DNA from: Strigamia acuminata | Taxonomy: Eukaryota; Arthropoda; Chilopoda; Geophilomorpha; Linotaeniidae | Length of the DNA stretch: 64,000 nucleotides | NCBI GenBank assembly: GCA_949358305.1 | Contig: OX442323.1 | Location: 6,572,001-6,636,000 of the forward strand | Direction of reading: 5' to 3' | In this document: positions 44,108 through 55,550 of the stretch, piece after piece | Numbering within the stretch: the first letter of the stretch is position 1 | Layout of the letters: each line of letters begins with the position of its first letter | Notes under the pieces: model-generated | Databases searched by the model: none | Seen by the model: the letters and a program-made list of their open reading frames with translations, nothing else | What the model was told of the DNA's origin: nothing | Position numbers and translations under genes: made by a program

Positions 44108-46012
44108 ATGGCGTCACCGTTAGAAGGTAATGGTATTTCATATACAGCTCTGAACCCTTTTGACATAAACGAGTTGGAATTATTGGAGGAAATGCGCGAT
44201 AACAGAAGGCAAGCGCGAGCGACGACGGTTGTAAATGTTACAACTTCACCGTTGGTGACATTTTCAACCGACATATTAACAACAGTCGCGAGTCCAGCTA
44301 GCGCAAGGGTGCAACCAATGGTTGTGAACACAACAATGTCGCGAATGTCGCCGACTGAAACGGTCAGCGTGTCGTCGACACCACCAATTGGTGATGGGGG
44401 GCAAACAAATCCTCAAGCATCATTTTTTGCCGGTCTGCGTACCGAATTTCAACAGTTTTTAAGGGATTGCAGGGAAAGCATTCTAACACAGCCCGCTTCG
44501 CGTTCTCCTGGGTCCGTACATTCAGAGGGATATTCGGCAACCCGTGGCCAACAGACGAGTGGGAGGAAGACGTCTTCATTATTTGCAGAGCCTTCCACGG
44601 GCAGGACTCGAGCGGCAACAGCATCGCATCATCAAGCGAACACGGAGCCACGACATCGATCCGCGTCGACAAGCCATCCACGAGCGGGCATAGACAGAAA
44701 TCAAGGACTTCCACGTGAACATGCTAAAAGCCCACCATCGCTTCAAAGTGCGCGCGATGACGCGTCTAAAGTTAATGAAGAGGTAATGTCATCAATTTTG
44801 TATTCAAAAATGAAGTATCCAAAGCCAGAGCCAGCAACTAAAGAACAGTTGTCGCTCCCATCTTTACCTGATTCGGATGACGTGGCTGGTCGTCGAAAAT
44901 GGAAAGTGGAAAGAATTCCGCATTTTAATCCGGACAAGACAGACTTTGATACAGTGAATTCATTTTTGGCAGAGCTTTTTTCACACATGTGGCAGGTGGG
45001 AGCTCCGGAGCGCGATTATTTAAAGGCTTATGCAGCCACTGCTTTAAAGGGTCGCGCATTGACTTGGTGGACGACTATGAAACTTAAACCCAAGACTTGG
45101 AAAGAGTTTGAAGTACTTTTCCGACAAACATATTCAATGAATACGGCCGCAGCGAATGCTAAATTGAGCCAACGCAAGCAAAGACCGGGCGAGTCTACAA
45201 CTGCATTTTTGAGTGAAATTGCTCATTATTTGCAAATTGCAGGCTATAAAGAAAGAACACTAAGGTGGGAAAAGGCCCAAAATATGCTGCAAACGCAGGT
45301 AGTATTATTGATGCGAAATTGGGGAGTAAATAGTCTTGAAAAGGCGATTCGAGTCGGAAATGATGTGGACAATAGGTTGCAACTTGATTCACTGCGATCG
45401 CTCGAATTTAAGCAAAGTGGAATAGTAGATCAGGCCTTTATGCCCCTTCCTAAGGAGTATACTATTCCTACGATGCTGAAGCCCGTGGAAGAAGCTAAGG
45501 TGGAGAAGCCCAAATTTTCTACTTTTTCTAGATCTGGACAGTTTTCGCGACAGCAGCTTTCCAAACAAATTGCGGCGGTTCTGCTAGCAATGGAAGGCCA
45601 GCCGGAAGTTCCTCGCCCGTATGGAGCAGATGAGGAGTCGGAAAGTAGTGGATATGACCCAGAGGAAATCAAACAGGATGTGGCAGCAGCAGCTGTCAAA
45701 ACGGAAACGAAGACGGCGGCCGCGAAAAATGAAGTTAAAATCGCGACGACAAAACTTGAAGTTCCGTCAAACGTTCCAAAGGATCATGTTTGCTCGACTC
45801 GCGTTACCACTTTCGATCCAACGCCATCGCCACCGGAATCGGTCAAGCGCCCAGATCACACAACTTGGCGCCGAACCAAGAAGAACCGCTGGTATATGGT
45901 CGAAAATGACACATGGCGTCCATTTTGCCTAATCTGTCATAAACTCTTCGAGCGGTCGGAAAACTTCCAAGGCCTGCCAGGAAGCGGGGCAACAAAGCCA
46001 GGCCAAAAGTAA
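44108..46012 (+). CDS. gag: Retrotransposon Gag polyprotein, 634 aa
   Basis: Structural protein that forms the intracellular particle. The N-terminal 270 residues are Ser/Thr-rich and low complexity. From about residue 280 to 420 is the retrotransposon gag capsid region, with GRALTWWTTMKLKPKTWKEF and KQRPGESTTAFLSEIAHYLQ as its conserved core. No CCHC zinc knuckle is present; the C-terminus has only a single CxxC (CLICHK). ATG at 44108 is the first in the leader after the primer site. It ends at 46012, with the pol frame (-1 relative to gag) open from 45943, a roughly 70-nt overlap suggesting -1 frameshifting. No perfect slippery heptamer was seen. Confidence 0.9.
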   Translation: MASPLEGNGISYTALNPFDINELELLEEMRDNRRQARATTVVNVTTSPLVTFSTDILTTVASPASARVQPMVVNTTMSRMSPTETVSVSSTPPIGDGGQTNPQASFFAGLRTEFQQFLRDCRESILTQPASRSPGSVHSEGYSATRGQQTSGRKTSSLFAEPSTGRTRAATASHHQANTEPRHRSASTSHPRAGIDRNQGLPREHAKSPPSLQSARDDASKVNEEVMSSILYSKMKYPKPEPATKEQLSLPSLPDSDDVAGRRKWKVERIPHFNPDKTDFDTVNSFLAELFSHMWQVGAPERDYLKAYAATALKGRALTWWTTMKLKPKTWKEFEVLFRQTYSMNTAAANAKLSQRKQRPGESTTAFLSEIAHYLQIAGYKERTLRWEKAQNMLQTQVVLLMRNWGVNSLEKAIRVGNDVDNRLQLDSLRSLEFKQSGIVDQAFMPLPKEYTIPTMLKPVEEAKVEKPKFSTFSRSGQFSRQQLSKQIAAVLLAMEGQPEVPRPYGADEESESSGYDPEEIKQDVAAAAVKTETKTAAAKNEVKIATTKLEVPSNVPKDHVCSTRVTTFDPTPSPPESVKRPDHTTWRRTKKNRWYMVENDTWRPFCLICHKLFERSENFQGLPGSGATKPGQK

Positions 46013-49000
46013 ACACCAATTGCCCCGACTTACCCGAAAACTGTGCAGAAACACGAGAAAGTACAACACAATCACCAGCGCCAACATTGACGAGTGCAAG
46101 CGCTACTCATAAAACTTTAATTCAAAACAATTCATCAATCGCTCCCCAGGAGCTTAAACTTCAAGAGAAATCAACTTCTGTTATTCCAAAATCACCCATC
46201 ATCACACTGCAACCGGAAAAACCCAAGTTGACAATTCTTCAACCTGAAAATAAGGACAAAGTGGTAAGTAAGATCATCACTAATGAATTTATTAATACTA
46301 TTTCCAGAGTTAGCACCGCGACTTTGCCTCCGCATGGCTCGATCAACCAAGTGGACGCGAAATTTGTGATGTTATCACCCGCGGAGTTATTTAAAACGCA
46401 GGAACCCATAATTGAAATTACTAAACGCGATAGATTTAAGGCAGATGCACCATGTGTAAGAATTGCGTGGTCGGACGTCTCTTTCATCGCGATTTTCGAT
46501 TCTGGAGCACAAACCTGCATAATGTCGGACAAACTCTTTAATCAATTAAAAGATAAAATGGAACTGCAAATGATGCCGTTAAATGAATTTGTCAGAACTG
46601 CAACGAACGACACTGTCAAAGTGACAGGCTCTGTACAACTTGCAGTTAGAGGACCCCGCGCAATTATTAAATTTGTCTGTCTTGTTGTTCCCGAAACATC
46701 TCAAGATCTGCTTTTGGGACGCGACTTTTGCCGTGCAGTAGGCCTCTGCACGTTGCATGGTCGGCAAGAATGGTATTTAGAGGGATCTGAAGAACGACGT
46801 AAGTTTTTGACAATTGACGAGGCATCACGATCAGAACCAGTTTTATTGCTACCAATTGATAGAAAATATAGCAATGAACCCAAATTAGCGATATTACCTG
46901 CCCCTACATCTAAAATCAATTGTGTTCTGCTTGACCATCGCCCACTCGCACGAGAAGTGTTTGAATATCCAAACGATGATGCACAATTTCGTGTTAAAAA
47001 GATCAAACATCGCGATTCTAATGAGTGGTCAAATATTTGGTCGCCTAAACGGCAAGAAAGATCAACTTCTTTTTCGCGTAGAGTTTCTAGTTTTCAGATA
47101 AAACCATCATTCAGCCAAGTTCAACGTTGGAAACGACAATCCAAACGTATTGCTAAAGTTAAACCAATTGTTCAACAATTGAATCAACAAGCATCGCGAC
47201 TTTTGAAAGAAGATATTCTCAAAGAAGCTGAAAAGCAGAAGATTAAGGATGAAGGTGACAGTATCGAACATATTAATCAATGTAATTTTTTATCTTATCA
47301 GCCAAATGAAGACCCAACATGTCTGGATTGGATCTATCATCAGCTCTGGAATCAACTGACGGTTCCACAAATCCAACTTCTCATCAAAACTTTACAACCA
47401 GTTGCGAATGTTTTTCGAGAGGAAGTCGGACTCTGCAACAATACCGAGTTCGAGGTCAACTTGAAGCCAGGATTTCGACCCGTCCATGTTCCAGTGCGGC
47501 CAGTGAATCCAGCCAAGAAACTAATAATTGATAAGTACATTGATCAAAAATTAAAACAGGGGATAATTAGGCGTTCAATGAGTGATTGTGCAGTTGCGCC
47601 GGTCGTAGTGCCCAAAAAAACGGGCGATTGGCGAACTGCAATGGATTTTCGCCCAATTAACGCTCAAACGGTCCCTGACGTATATCCATTACCTGACATT
47701 GACAACATTTTCGCGTACCTTGGTGGAGCCCATTGGTTTTCAATAATTGATGGTCGCGAAGCTTTTCATCAACTCGGAGTCAGAAAAGGCGATGAAAGAT
47801 ATTTGGCATTTATAACTCACCGTGGACTCTTTGAGTACGTGAGAATGCCCTTTGGGCCCATTAATGGACCGGCAACGTTACAACGCGCGATGAACAAGAC
47901 TCTCGCGAAACACCTGTATAAGTTTGTGTTTGTATATTTGGATGATGTGATCGTTTTCAGCAAGACATATGAAGAACATGTTGAACATTTAAAAATTGTG
48001 CTTGGTGAATTATACGATGCAGGATTTACAATGAATGCAGACAAAACAGAACTGTGTCGTCGGCGCTTGGAGGTTCTGGGCCATATCGTCGAGGCGGGCC
48101 AAATTACTCCAAATCCAAAAAAGGTGACTGCAATCCAAAGTTATCCTGCACCAACCAACTTACGCGAACTGCAGAGATTTAAGGGAATGGTGGGCTACTA
48201 CCAAACTTTTATTCCAAATTTTGCAAAAATTTGTGAAGTTTTCCGCCCTCTTCTTAAAAAGGATTGCACTTGGGTTTGGACTGACGCTCACCAACATGCG
48301 TTTGAACATTTAAAACAATTTGTTGCAGAACCAACTTTAAAACGTAATTTCCCAAATTGGAAAAAACCATTCATCCTGCAGACTGACGCAAGTTATTCAG
48401 GTCTTGGGGCTGCTTTAATGCAAATTGATAATGAAGGAAATCGTTATCCAGTCGCATTTGCATCGCGAGCATTAAATGGCGCCGAAAAAAATTATCCAGT
48501 GACCGAAATTGAGTGTCTTGCGGCTGTCTGGGCGGTTAAAAGATTTAGACCCTACCTTGAAATGATGGACTTCTATTTGGAAAGTGACCACATGTCATTG
48601 AAATGGCTTTTTCAACAGCGCGAACCACGAGGTAGACTGGCAAGATGGGTTTTATCCCTAAGTGAATATCGTTTTACATTCATCTACATTTCTGGATGTA
48701 AAAATCGTGTCGCAGATGCACTAAGCCGCGCACCTGTCGATCCTGCAGAAGAAGAGGAGGAAGATGATAGTCCTCTTGTAGATGAAGCATGCTATCTTGC
48801 ATTTTTTGACGACATTTCAGATTGGCCAGAGTTGAGAGTAATTGAAGATCTAATTGATGAACCCCAATTCGCGTACTGTAAGTCAAAAAATAATTTTCGT
48901 AATAATAGAAATTATTCTATTTTAGCTTTGACGCCAACTAAATCAAAAAAGAAAAAGAAGATGTCGCCAAAACATGTGGTACCATTAAAACGACCAGTGG

Positions 49001-51362
49001 GACGACCCAAAAAGGACCCAACAGTCCCAACATTTTCACCGCGATCCCGTCGTGCAATTTCAACCAGAACAAGAGCACGAATTCAGGATCCAACACTGGT
49101 TCCTCCAACACCACCTCCACCGACGCCACCAATTGGAAAGCGTCCTGTGGGTCGGCCTAGAAAAAGGAAAGCTGCGGATCCAGTCGGTGTGGATACGTCA
49201 CCAAAAACACGGCGTTTAATTCCACCAACAATGGTGAAAAGGCAAGTTGGTAGGCCTAAAAAACAATTAATTGTGCCGCCTCAAATTCCACCAATTGGGG
49301 TGCCACAACCACCACAAATAATTGTTACGCCGCCAACACCTCCGCTTCCTGATGATGAACTTCCAGTTCTACCAACGGTACCAGAGGAAATAGTTCCGAA
49401 ACGAGTGCCAGGACGTCTAAAAAAGCGTAAGACAGGAATTCCGGAACCAATTGTGCCGTCACCAAGGTTACGAAAACCTACGGCACCTGTGCTGCCACCT
49501 GAAGAGGTGCCATCAAAACGTCGAGTTGGCAGACCACGTAAAAAACAGTCTGGTATTCCAATACCAATTGGAAAACCTAAACCAATTTTGAAACCAACTC
49601 CTACCCCAATTTATACACCTTCACCACCAATCTCTCCTATTCCTTCACCCATAAGTCCTCATCCATTTTCCAAGCCTTTTGTAGAACCAGAAGAGCCACA
49701 AGCCGGACCATCGGGTTACAGACCCGAACCTTCCTTCGCGACGTCGGACAGCTCCGAATCATCATCAGACGAGAGTTACGGGCCGAATTTGGGCACGCAA
49801 ACGCCCGAAACAATTTATTTTCGTCCGTCATTAACTCAGAGAAGAACTCCGAGACCACGACGTAGACCGCGAAGGAATTATGATGAGGATGAGGGTGACG
49901 AACCACCAAACGAATTGGAGAGACAGGCGGAGTTGGACCACGACCCACCAGTGGACCATCCAGCATTCGTAGTCCTACCCAGCGCAGCAGAAATCATCGC
50001 AGCGCAACAAATTGACCAAGACTCACGGGAATTGATAGAATACTTGACTTTGCACACGCTCCCAGATGAACCGGAACGTGCCAATTTTATTTTGCACAAT
50101 TGCAATGATTTTGGCATGTCAAAAGGTTTGTTGTGTCGTTTTCCCCCTGTTGACATAAATAAGTTTCGCAAACGGCGTCAAATTTATTTGCCGACCGTTG
50201 AACTTCGCGAACGTTATTTTCGAGCGCTGCATTATCCACCGATCGGAGGGCACATGGGAATAGAAAAAACCCTGCAAAGACTCAAATCAAGAGTTTTTTG
50301 GCCGAAAATGCGCGAAGATGTGCAAACATGGGTATTGGTTTGTGACGCATGTCAGCGAGCAAAACCTTTAAACCGATTGCCATATGGCAAATTGCTGATG
50401 TCTAAACCAAGACATTTATTTTCGGCCATTTATATCGATTATTATGGCAAAAAGCCCCGCTCGACAGGTGGAAACTGCTATGCATTCGTGATGGTGGATG
50501 CTGCAAGCAGGTGGCTGGACGTAAGACTCACTGAAAACGCGAATATTCCCACTACTGTTAGACAAATTGTCAAATTCTGTAAAAGATGGGGGTTCCCGAA
50601 GGTCATAATAAGTGACAACGCACCAACATTTCGATCCCCCGAATTCCAAAATCAATGCCAACAATTAGGAGCAGTGAACAGGTACACAGCGGTGTATCAT
50701 CCGCAGAGCAATTTGGCAGAAAGATTAAATCAGTCGCTAAAAAACTGCATCCTGGCCTACATTGATGATCATTCAAGATGGGACATACACATCGGATATT
50801 TTGTACTCGCGATAAATTCCGCATATCAAGTGTCGTTAAAATTCTCGCCCTTTAAAATGGTTACTGGCCAAGAGGCCAGATTTCCGGGGGACTTGGACAG
50901 CGATTCGGACGATGGTGAACCTTTGCCGCCGTCAGAGGCGGAGAATTTACACGAATACATGCGAACCTTACGTTCACAAGCAGCGGCGAATTTGCAAGCT
51001 GCAAAAATCAGGCACAAACGATGGTTTGATCGTGGCAGAAGGCCTCATGATTTCAAACCAGGTGATTGGGTAACTTTAAAAAATCGCCAGCAATCATCTG
51101 CCGATCGCCAATTTGCCGCTGGATTGCGACAACGAACTGAGGGAATTCATATTATCCACAGATTAGTTGGTCCGAACACTGTAATATTAATGGACAATGA
51201 GGGGAGAAAATCACCCCCATATAATGTAATCGAATTAAGACATTGGCATTTTGATGATGCGGAAGCACCAAATATCGAAGAAATTAATTTAATCGACTTA
51301 CATGTCGAAAAATTCATTTTAACAACTTTTGACATTTTTTCCGCTCATGTGATTGCATCTAA

Positions 51363-51369
<7 letters not shown>
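45943..51369 (+). CDS. pol: Retrotransposon Pol polyprotein with internal AT-hook array
   Basis: Open in the -1 frame from 45943 with no ATG needed at its start; residues below count from 46087. Aspartic protease: IAIFDSGAQTC (about 135). Reverse transcriptase: DWRTAMDFRPIN, MPFGPINGPATLQ and YLDD (about 617). RNase H: LQTDASYSGLGAAL (about 766) with HMSLKWLF. Integrase: His/Cys module ending CDACQRAK (1420), then core IYIDYYG, ISDNAPTF and AERLNQS (D, D, E), and a GPNTV-type C-terminal element. Between RNase H and integrase is an approximately 450-residue Pro-rich basic linker with five AT-hook-like motifs (968, 1019, 1052, 1106, 1145). No chromodomain. The stop is followed at once by a 52-A run. 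Confidence 0.95.
48985..49545 (+). other. AT-hook repeat region within Pol
   Basis: Five spaced basic motifs, KRPVGRPKK, KRPVGRPRK, KRQVGRPKK, KRVPGRLKK and KRRVGRPRK, are separated by Pro-rich spacers. Four contain the GRP core of AT-hooks, which insert into the minor groove of AT-rich DNA. Confidence 0.88.

Positions 51370-51419
<50 letters not shown>
51368..51419 (+). repeat. 52-nt poly(A) tract after pol
   Basis: An uninterrupted run of A begins within the pol stop codon. Confidence 0.95.
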
Positions 51420-51420
<1 letters not shown>

Positions 51421-51790
51421 GAATGTAGCCATGCGGATTTTAATTTGGGTTTTGTAATTTCTGTTAATTGAAATTTTTATTTATGTGTCTAAAGTTTCGT
51501 TGATTCCGTTTTGTTTCGTTCATTTGTCTTCGTTTATTTGTGTTCGTTTCCGTTCATTAACTAACTTAATGTTTCGTACAATGTTTGTCGTTTTTTGTGT
51601 TGCATTGTGGTATTGATAAAAGTTAAACTATCTACTCTGAGGTTTATGGTTATCATTTTTGTCACTAGGTGACGTTATTGGTTTAGCCTCGCACAGGGCA
51701 CATGCAATTAATAGACGAATGAAATGTCGCGAAGCTTAATTTTAATAATCAAATGAATTTATTATTATTTTTTATTTTATAATTTAAACT
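51420..51790. other. Noncoding spacer of the LTR element
   Basis: AT-rich, no ORF. May hold a splice acceptor or internal signal for the downstream ORFs; none pinpointed. Confidence 0.5.
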
Positions 51791-52066
51791 ATGCGTATTA
51801 TTTTTAAAGAAATTTGGTCAAGAATTAAACCTTTTGGGGGAATAACTTATTGGTTTGCGCCTGGAAACAGATATGATTACTCAGCATTCTTTAAACTGAC
51901 CAATCCTAGAGAGCTAGCCTCTAAGGCCATGCATCTTTTATTCCGTACATGCCGGTACTTAGTTTACAACACGCGATTGATCTCGCGAACATTCCGTGTT
52001 GTCTATTATGTAGTTTATCGCGTGCCGTATTTTGTGCTATCAATTATAGCATTTCGTTTTATGTGA
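51791..52066 (+). CDS. Small basic ORF of the LTR element, 91 aa
   Basis: ATG-initiated, ending 95 bp before the ORF3 start codon. The product is basic and aromatic. Its C-terminal third (VVYYVVYRVPYFVLSIIAF) is a likely membrane helix. No family recognised. It may be a regulatory or membrane protein of the element, or an upstream ORF of the ORF3 transcript. Confidence 0.5.
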   Translation: MRIIFKEIWSRIKPFGGITYWFAPGNRYDYSAFFKLTNPRELASKAMHLLFRTCRYLVYNTRLISRTFRVVYYVVYRVPYFVLSIIAFRFM

Positions 52067-52161
52067 GTACTAATTAAGTGTTTCCCATTGTTACCAAATT
52101 GATATTTAATTTTATTCCATTCTCTAAAAAACCGTATAGTTATTCGCGAATTACCACCATC

Positions 52162-54672
52162 ATGTCAAATAGTAAACACCAAAATGGCGACCCACAAAAG
52201 AAACTCAAATATCCAAAAAACCTGCCCATTCCACCCATTCATGCTAAGGGAGAGTGGATATATCCGCACTTTCACCCAGACGAACCGCTCGAACAATCTT
52301 TCCCAAATTTTGAAGTCTGCTGTATTTGTTCAGGATGGGGAGTTGAGACAACGCCGCCAGTCAAAGAAATTGTGTGCCGAGCATGCGGGGGCGCAGGCGA
52401 ATTGCGCCGGTGCAAGTTCAGGGAATGGATGCGGATCTATTTCAATTGGGTCCTCCGTTTCAAGTACGCAGACGGAGTGCGCATTTATGAGTGGGTCCTG
52501 CCGCCGACGCGAATTGTACAAGGAAGCATCGCCGCGATTTTGAGGTTTCGTTTTACCCATTATTGGTACTGGGCCAGAGTCCAGCAACTGGCCGAGGAAC
52601 GCGGTATAGCACCCCGCCGATGGATCTACGCGATGGGAAACGCGATCAGGTGCCAACATGAGGCGGTCCCCAGGATGACGAACGAGGAAATCGCAAATTT
52701 GACTGATTATGCGAGGGAGCAGTATCTCACAGACCTGCAGTTCTCCGGGATGATCAAAACTTTGCCTGCATTCCTGGGTACAAACGCCACGACTGAACAG
52801 GCGAGACTTTGGATCGAGGATTTAAATCGTGAAATCGATCTACTGACGGCCGAAGCACGTTTGCAACCGATGCCTGAACCACTATTATACGTTCCAAAAG
52901 GAAACGAAGACTTCGCCGTGCGCTACAAGGAGAGCGGTGGCCACGTCGCCCAAGCCATAATGATGGGTGGCACAACGTTGCCGAGAGATCGTTCGCGAGA
53001 TGCCCAATCCGCTCCAGGAGTCCGCTACGCTCCGAAGCCTGTACAGTCGGTACAACCAACTACACCGGTCAAAAAGGATGAAATCACGACTTTGGAGAAA
53101 ATTCCACCCAAACCAATTGATAACTCGCCTGAAATCAGCCCTGATAGAATGCAACCAGCACGGCCGGGAATTCTAACGCTAATGAAGAACTTTCCACAAC
53201 CGATCAAACCCGTCCCAACGTTAAAATCGGTCCCAGACCCGTCACAACGCCGATTGGACGACTACATGGACCGGAACCGGGACATAAGATTCCTAAATGT
53301 GTCACCTCAGGCAACCGATCAGGAATTAAAGGTAAAAATTGTACCAAACATTGACAATTCGCGATTAGATCAAGAGAAGGAAGAACTGAAGGAAGAATCC
53401 AAAGCTGATGCGCGTTCTACCGAGCATTCTGTCAAGAGAGTGCCGACACCTTTTAAAAGTCAAATTCCAATAAGGACGACTGATTTACCGACGAAGACGA
53501 CGATTTCCGTCACCAACACCACTGCAAGTCTTAGTACTGGGACTACCTCCATATCCACGTCTCAAACCGATTCAACTCGCGGATCATCACAAGATGGCGT
53601 TCTCTCGACCACCAAAACCACCAAGGTTGTCTCTCGTCCGCCCCATTATACACAAACGGACCATTACGGAGTTTCAAATTGCCCCGTTTTTACGCTTCAT
53701 TACATTCGAGACATCCTCGAACCATTCGAACTGCAGGTACTTAGGAGGAATACTACCATCAGTAATTCTCGTATGGAGTTGGAGCCGAGGGGCTGGAGGG
53801 AATTATTCAACGTGATGGCCACCCGAGATTTCGACATAAATCAATATGACGTTTACCCCGTCAAAAATGCGACTTTTAAAGAACTAAAGAACATCGCTGC
53901 CAATGTCGAAAGTCGAATGGACCAAGAGATCCACATGGATGAAGATCGATTTTTCGCTGTGCTGGTATGGGAGACGCATTTAATAATGGGTAAATATGTC
54001 AAGAAATTTGCGGTCGAACGGGAGAAAAAACGATATGCCGTCCAGGAGAGCCAGAAGAAAGAGGCGGCCAAAGTAGCTGCAGAGAATATCGAATTTGAAA
54101 AGAAGGAGAAAGTCAGGAAGGAAAGGGAAGAAAAGGAGAGAAAAGAACTTCAAAAGAGGATCGATGAAGAGAAAAGAGTTCGAGAAATTCAGGTGCAGGA
54201 GATGTCGAAATTAGCGGTTTCTTCGCGATACATGGCACCCACACCTACTGATAAGTCGTTGAAGGACCTCATTTCTGTTCCAGGCTCTAAGGAGAAACCA
54301 GAGATAACGATCCTCATGTCAAATACTATCATCCCATCAATGAACATTATATGTGATTTTACCTTCCAGCCCACCAGATGCACGAAGTTGATGATCCCTT
54401 ATCACACGCAGAGTGCTCTTTTCCGGTCCCTGGCACTGTCAGATTTAAACCTGACCCTTCCTGAAACTGAGGAAATTATCGACCTGATGGACACGTACTT
54501 TCGCGATGCATTTATTGATTTATGTCTACAGGAAATCAATCGTCGAGGGGCCGCAAATGTGGCCCGGGCCCGATTAATCATCATTGACGTGGCGTTCGAT
54601 TTGGTAAAACATTACTCAGATCCGGAACAACGCCTGTATGCTCGAGAACTTCATCAAGAAATGGTGGCATAA
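52162..54672 (+). CDS. ORF3 of the LTR element, 836 aa, with DnaJ-type zinc motifs
   Basis: Position is that of an envelope gene, but there is no signal peptide, fusion peptide or C-terminal membrane anchor. The ATG at 52162 is chosen because the frame opening upstream (52078) begins with GTG. Two exact CxxCxGxG motifs, CCICSGWG (53) and CRACGGAG (72), match the zinc-binding repeats of DnaJ/Hsp40 proteins. An aromatic, helical segment follows (WMRIYFNWVLRFKYADG, YWYWARVQQL). The centre is Pro/Thr/Ser-rich. A Glu/Lys/Arg coiled coil covers about 615-690, and a compact helical domain ends the protein. No DnaJ J-domain is present. Function unknown. Confidence 0.8.
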   Translation: MSNSKHQNGDPQKKLKYPKNLPIPPIHAKGEWIYPHFHPDEPLEQSFPNFEVCCICSGWGVETTPPVKEIVCRACGGAGELRRCKFREWMRIYFNWVLRFKYADGVRIYEWVLPPTRIVQGSIAAILRFRFTHYWYWARVQQLAEERGIAPRRWIYAMGNAIRCQHEAVPRMTNEEIANLTDYAREQYLTDLQFSGMIKTLPAFLGTNATTEQARLWIEDLNREIDLLTAEARLQPMPEPLLYVPKGNEDFAVRYKESGGHVAQAIMMGGTTLPRDRSRDAQSAPGVRYAPKPVQSVQPTTPVKKDEITTLEKIPPKPIDNSPEISPDRMQPARPGILTLMKNFPQPIKPVPTLKSVPDPSQRRLDDYMDRNRDIRFLNVSPQATDQELKVKIVPNIDNSRLDQEKEELKEESKADARSTEHSVKRVPTPFKSQIPIRTTDLPTKTTISVTNTTASLSTGTTSISTSQTDSTRGSSQDGVLSTTKTTKVVSRPPHYTQTDHYGVSNCPVFTLHYIRDILEPFELQVLRRNTTISNSRMELEPRGWRELFNVMATRDFDINQYDVYPVKNATFKELKNIAANVESRMDQEIHMDEDRFFAVLVWETHLIMGKYVKKFAVEREKKRYAVQESQKKEAAKVAAENIEFEKKEKVRKEREEKERKELQKRIDEEKRVREIQVQEMSKLAVSSRYMAPTPTDKSLKDLISVPGSKEKPEITILMSNTIIPSMNIICDFTFQPTRCTKLMIPYHTQSALFRSLALSDLNLTLPETEEIIDLMDTYFRDAFIDLCLQEINRRGAANVARARLIIIDVAFDLVKHYSDPEQRLYARELHQEMVA

Positions 54673-55532
54673 GTTTTCATCTGCCGGATGGTGTCGAGAA
54701 GGGAAACCCTCGGTCAGGCCAAAGTGCGACCTTCCGGCAGAATGGGAATACTCCCCAAAAGTGATTTTTGTTTAGTGTAGTGCCGTGTTTAAATGTGTTT
54801 ATTTTCGCGAAGTGTTTCATTTATTTTCTTCTTTCATATTCCGTTATTTGAATTATGTAATCTGTCCTGTCTTCTGTCTTCATTTACTTTTGTTTTTACA
54901 CTCGCATAACATCGCGATAGAAAGACTATTGTGAACATTTAACATCACCATGGTGACGAACTTCGTGTGAAATTGGAACTATTTTATTTTACATGTGGAC
55001 ATTTATGATACCAATGTGGTATTGTGTGAAATTCGCGAAATATTCGCGATCCTCCAATGTGAACTCACATTTTCGAAGTGCCAAATCATCATTTTATAAG
55101 TTTAATCAAAGTGTTTTTTATTTCTCTTCATATTTTAATGTCCAGTGTTGTTATTTTATTGAAAATTTTGAATCATTAATCTAGTCTAATTAATATTTTA
55201 TTTCCAGACTTTTATTCCATGTGATATTATTATTTTATTACCTTTTGATACCGACACGGGAAGTGTTGATGATTCTAATCCGTGATATGACCCCTTCATT
55301 TGATAATTGTTTAATTTTCGCGAAGGGTTTCGCAACGTTACATCACTTTTATTTTATTTTGAATTCCATCCGCGAAAATCATCGCTACTGTATCTGATCT
55401 CATTGATTGTTAATCATTTTTTCTTAAGTACCATGGTACCTTTGTTAATTTTATCAAATGTTGTTTTTATGTTGATGTTATATTTTTTGCGATCCTTTGG
55501 ATCACCCACTCTTTTGTTCACGATGCAATAAA
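54673..55532. other. 3' noncoding region of the LTR element
   Basis: AT-rich with no ORF above 75 codons. It precedes the polypurine tract. Confidence 0.6.
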
Positions 55533-55535
55533 AGT

Positions 55536-55550
55536 CTGGGTGGCGGAGGA
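55536..55550 (+). promoter_or_regulatory. Polypurine tract
   Basis: A G/A-biased stretch (CTGGGTGGCGGAGGA) lies directly before the right LTR, where plus-strand DNA synthesis is primed. Confidence 0.7.

Noticed and set aside
52162-54672. ORF3 as an envelope gene
   Set aside because: No signal peptide, cleavage site, fusion peptide or membrane anchor visible.
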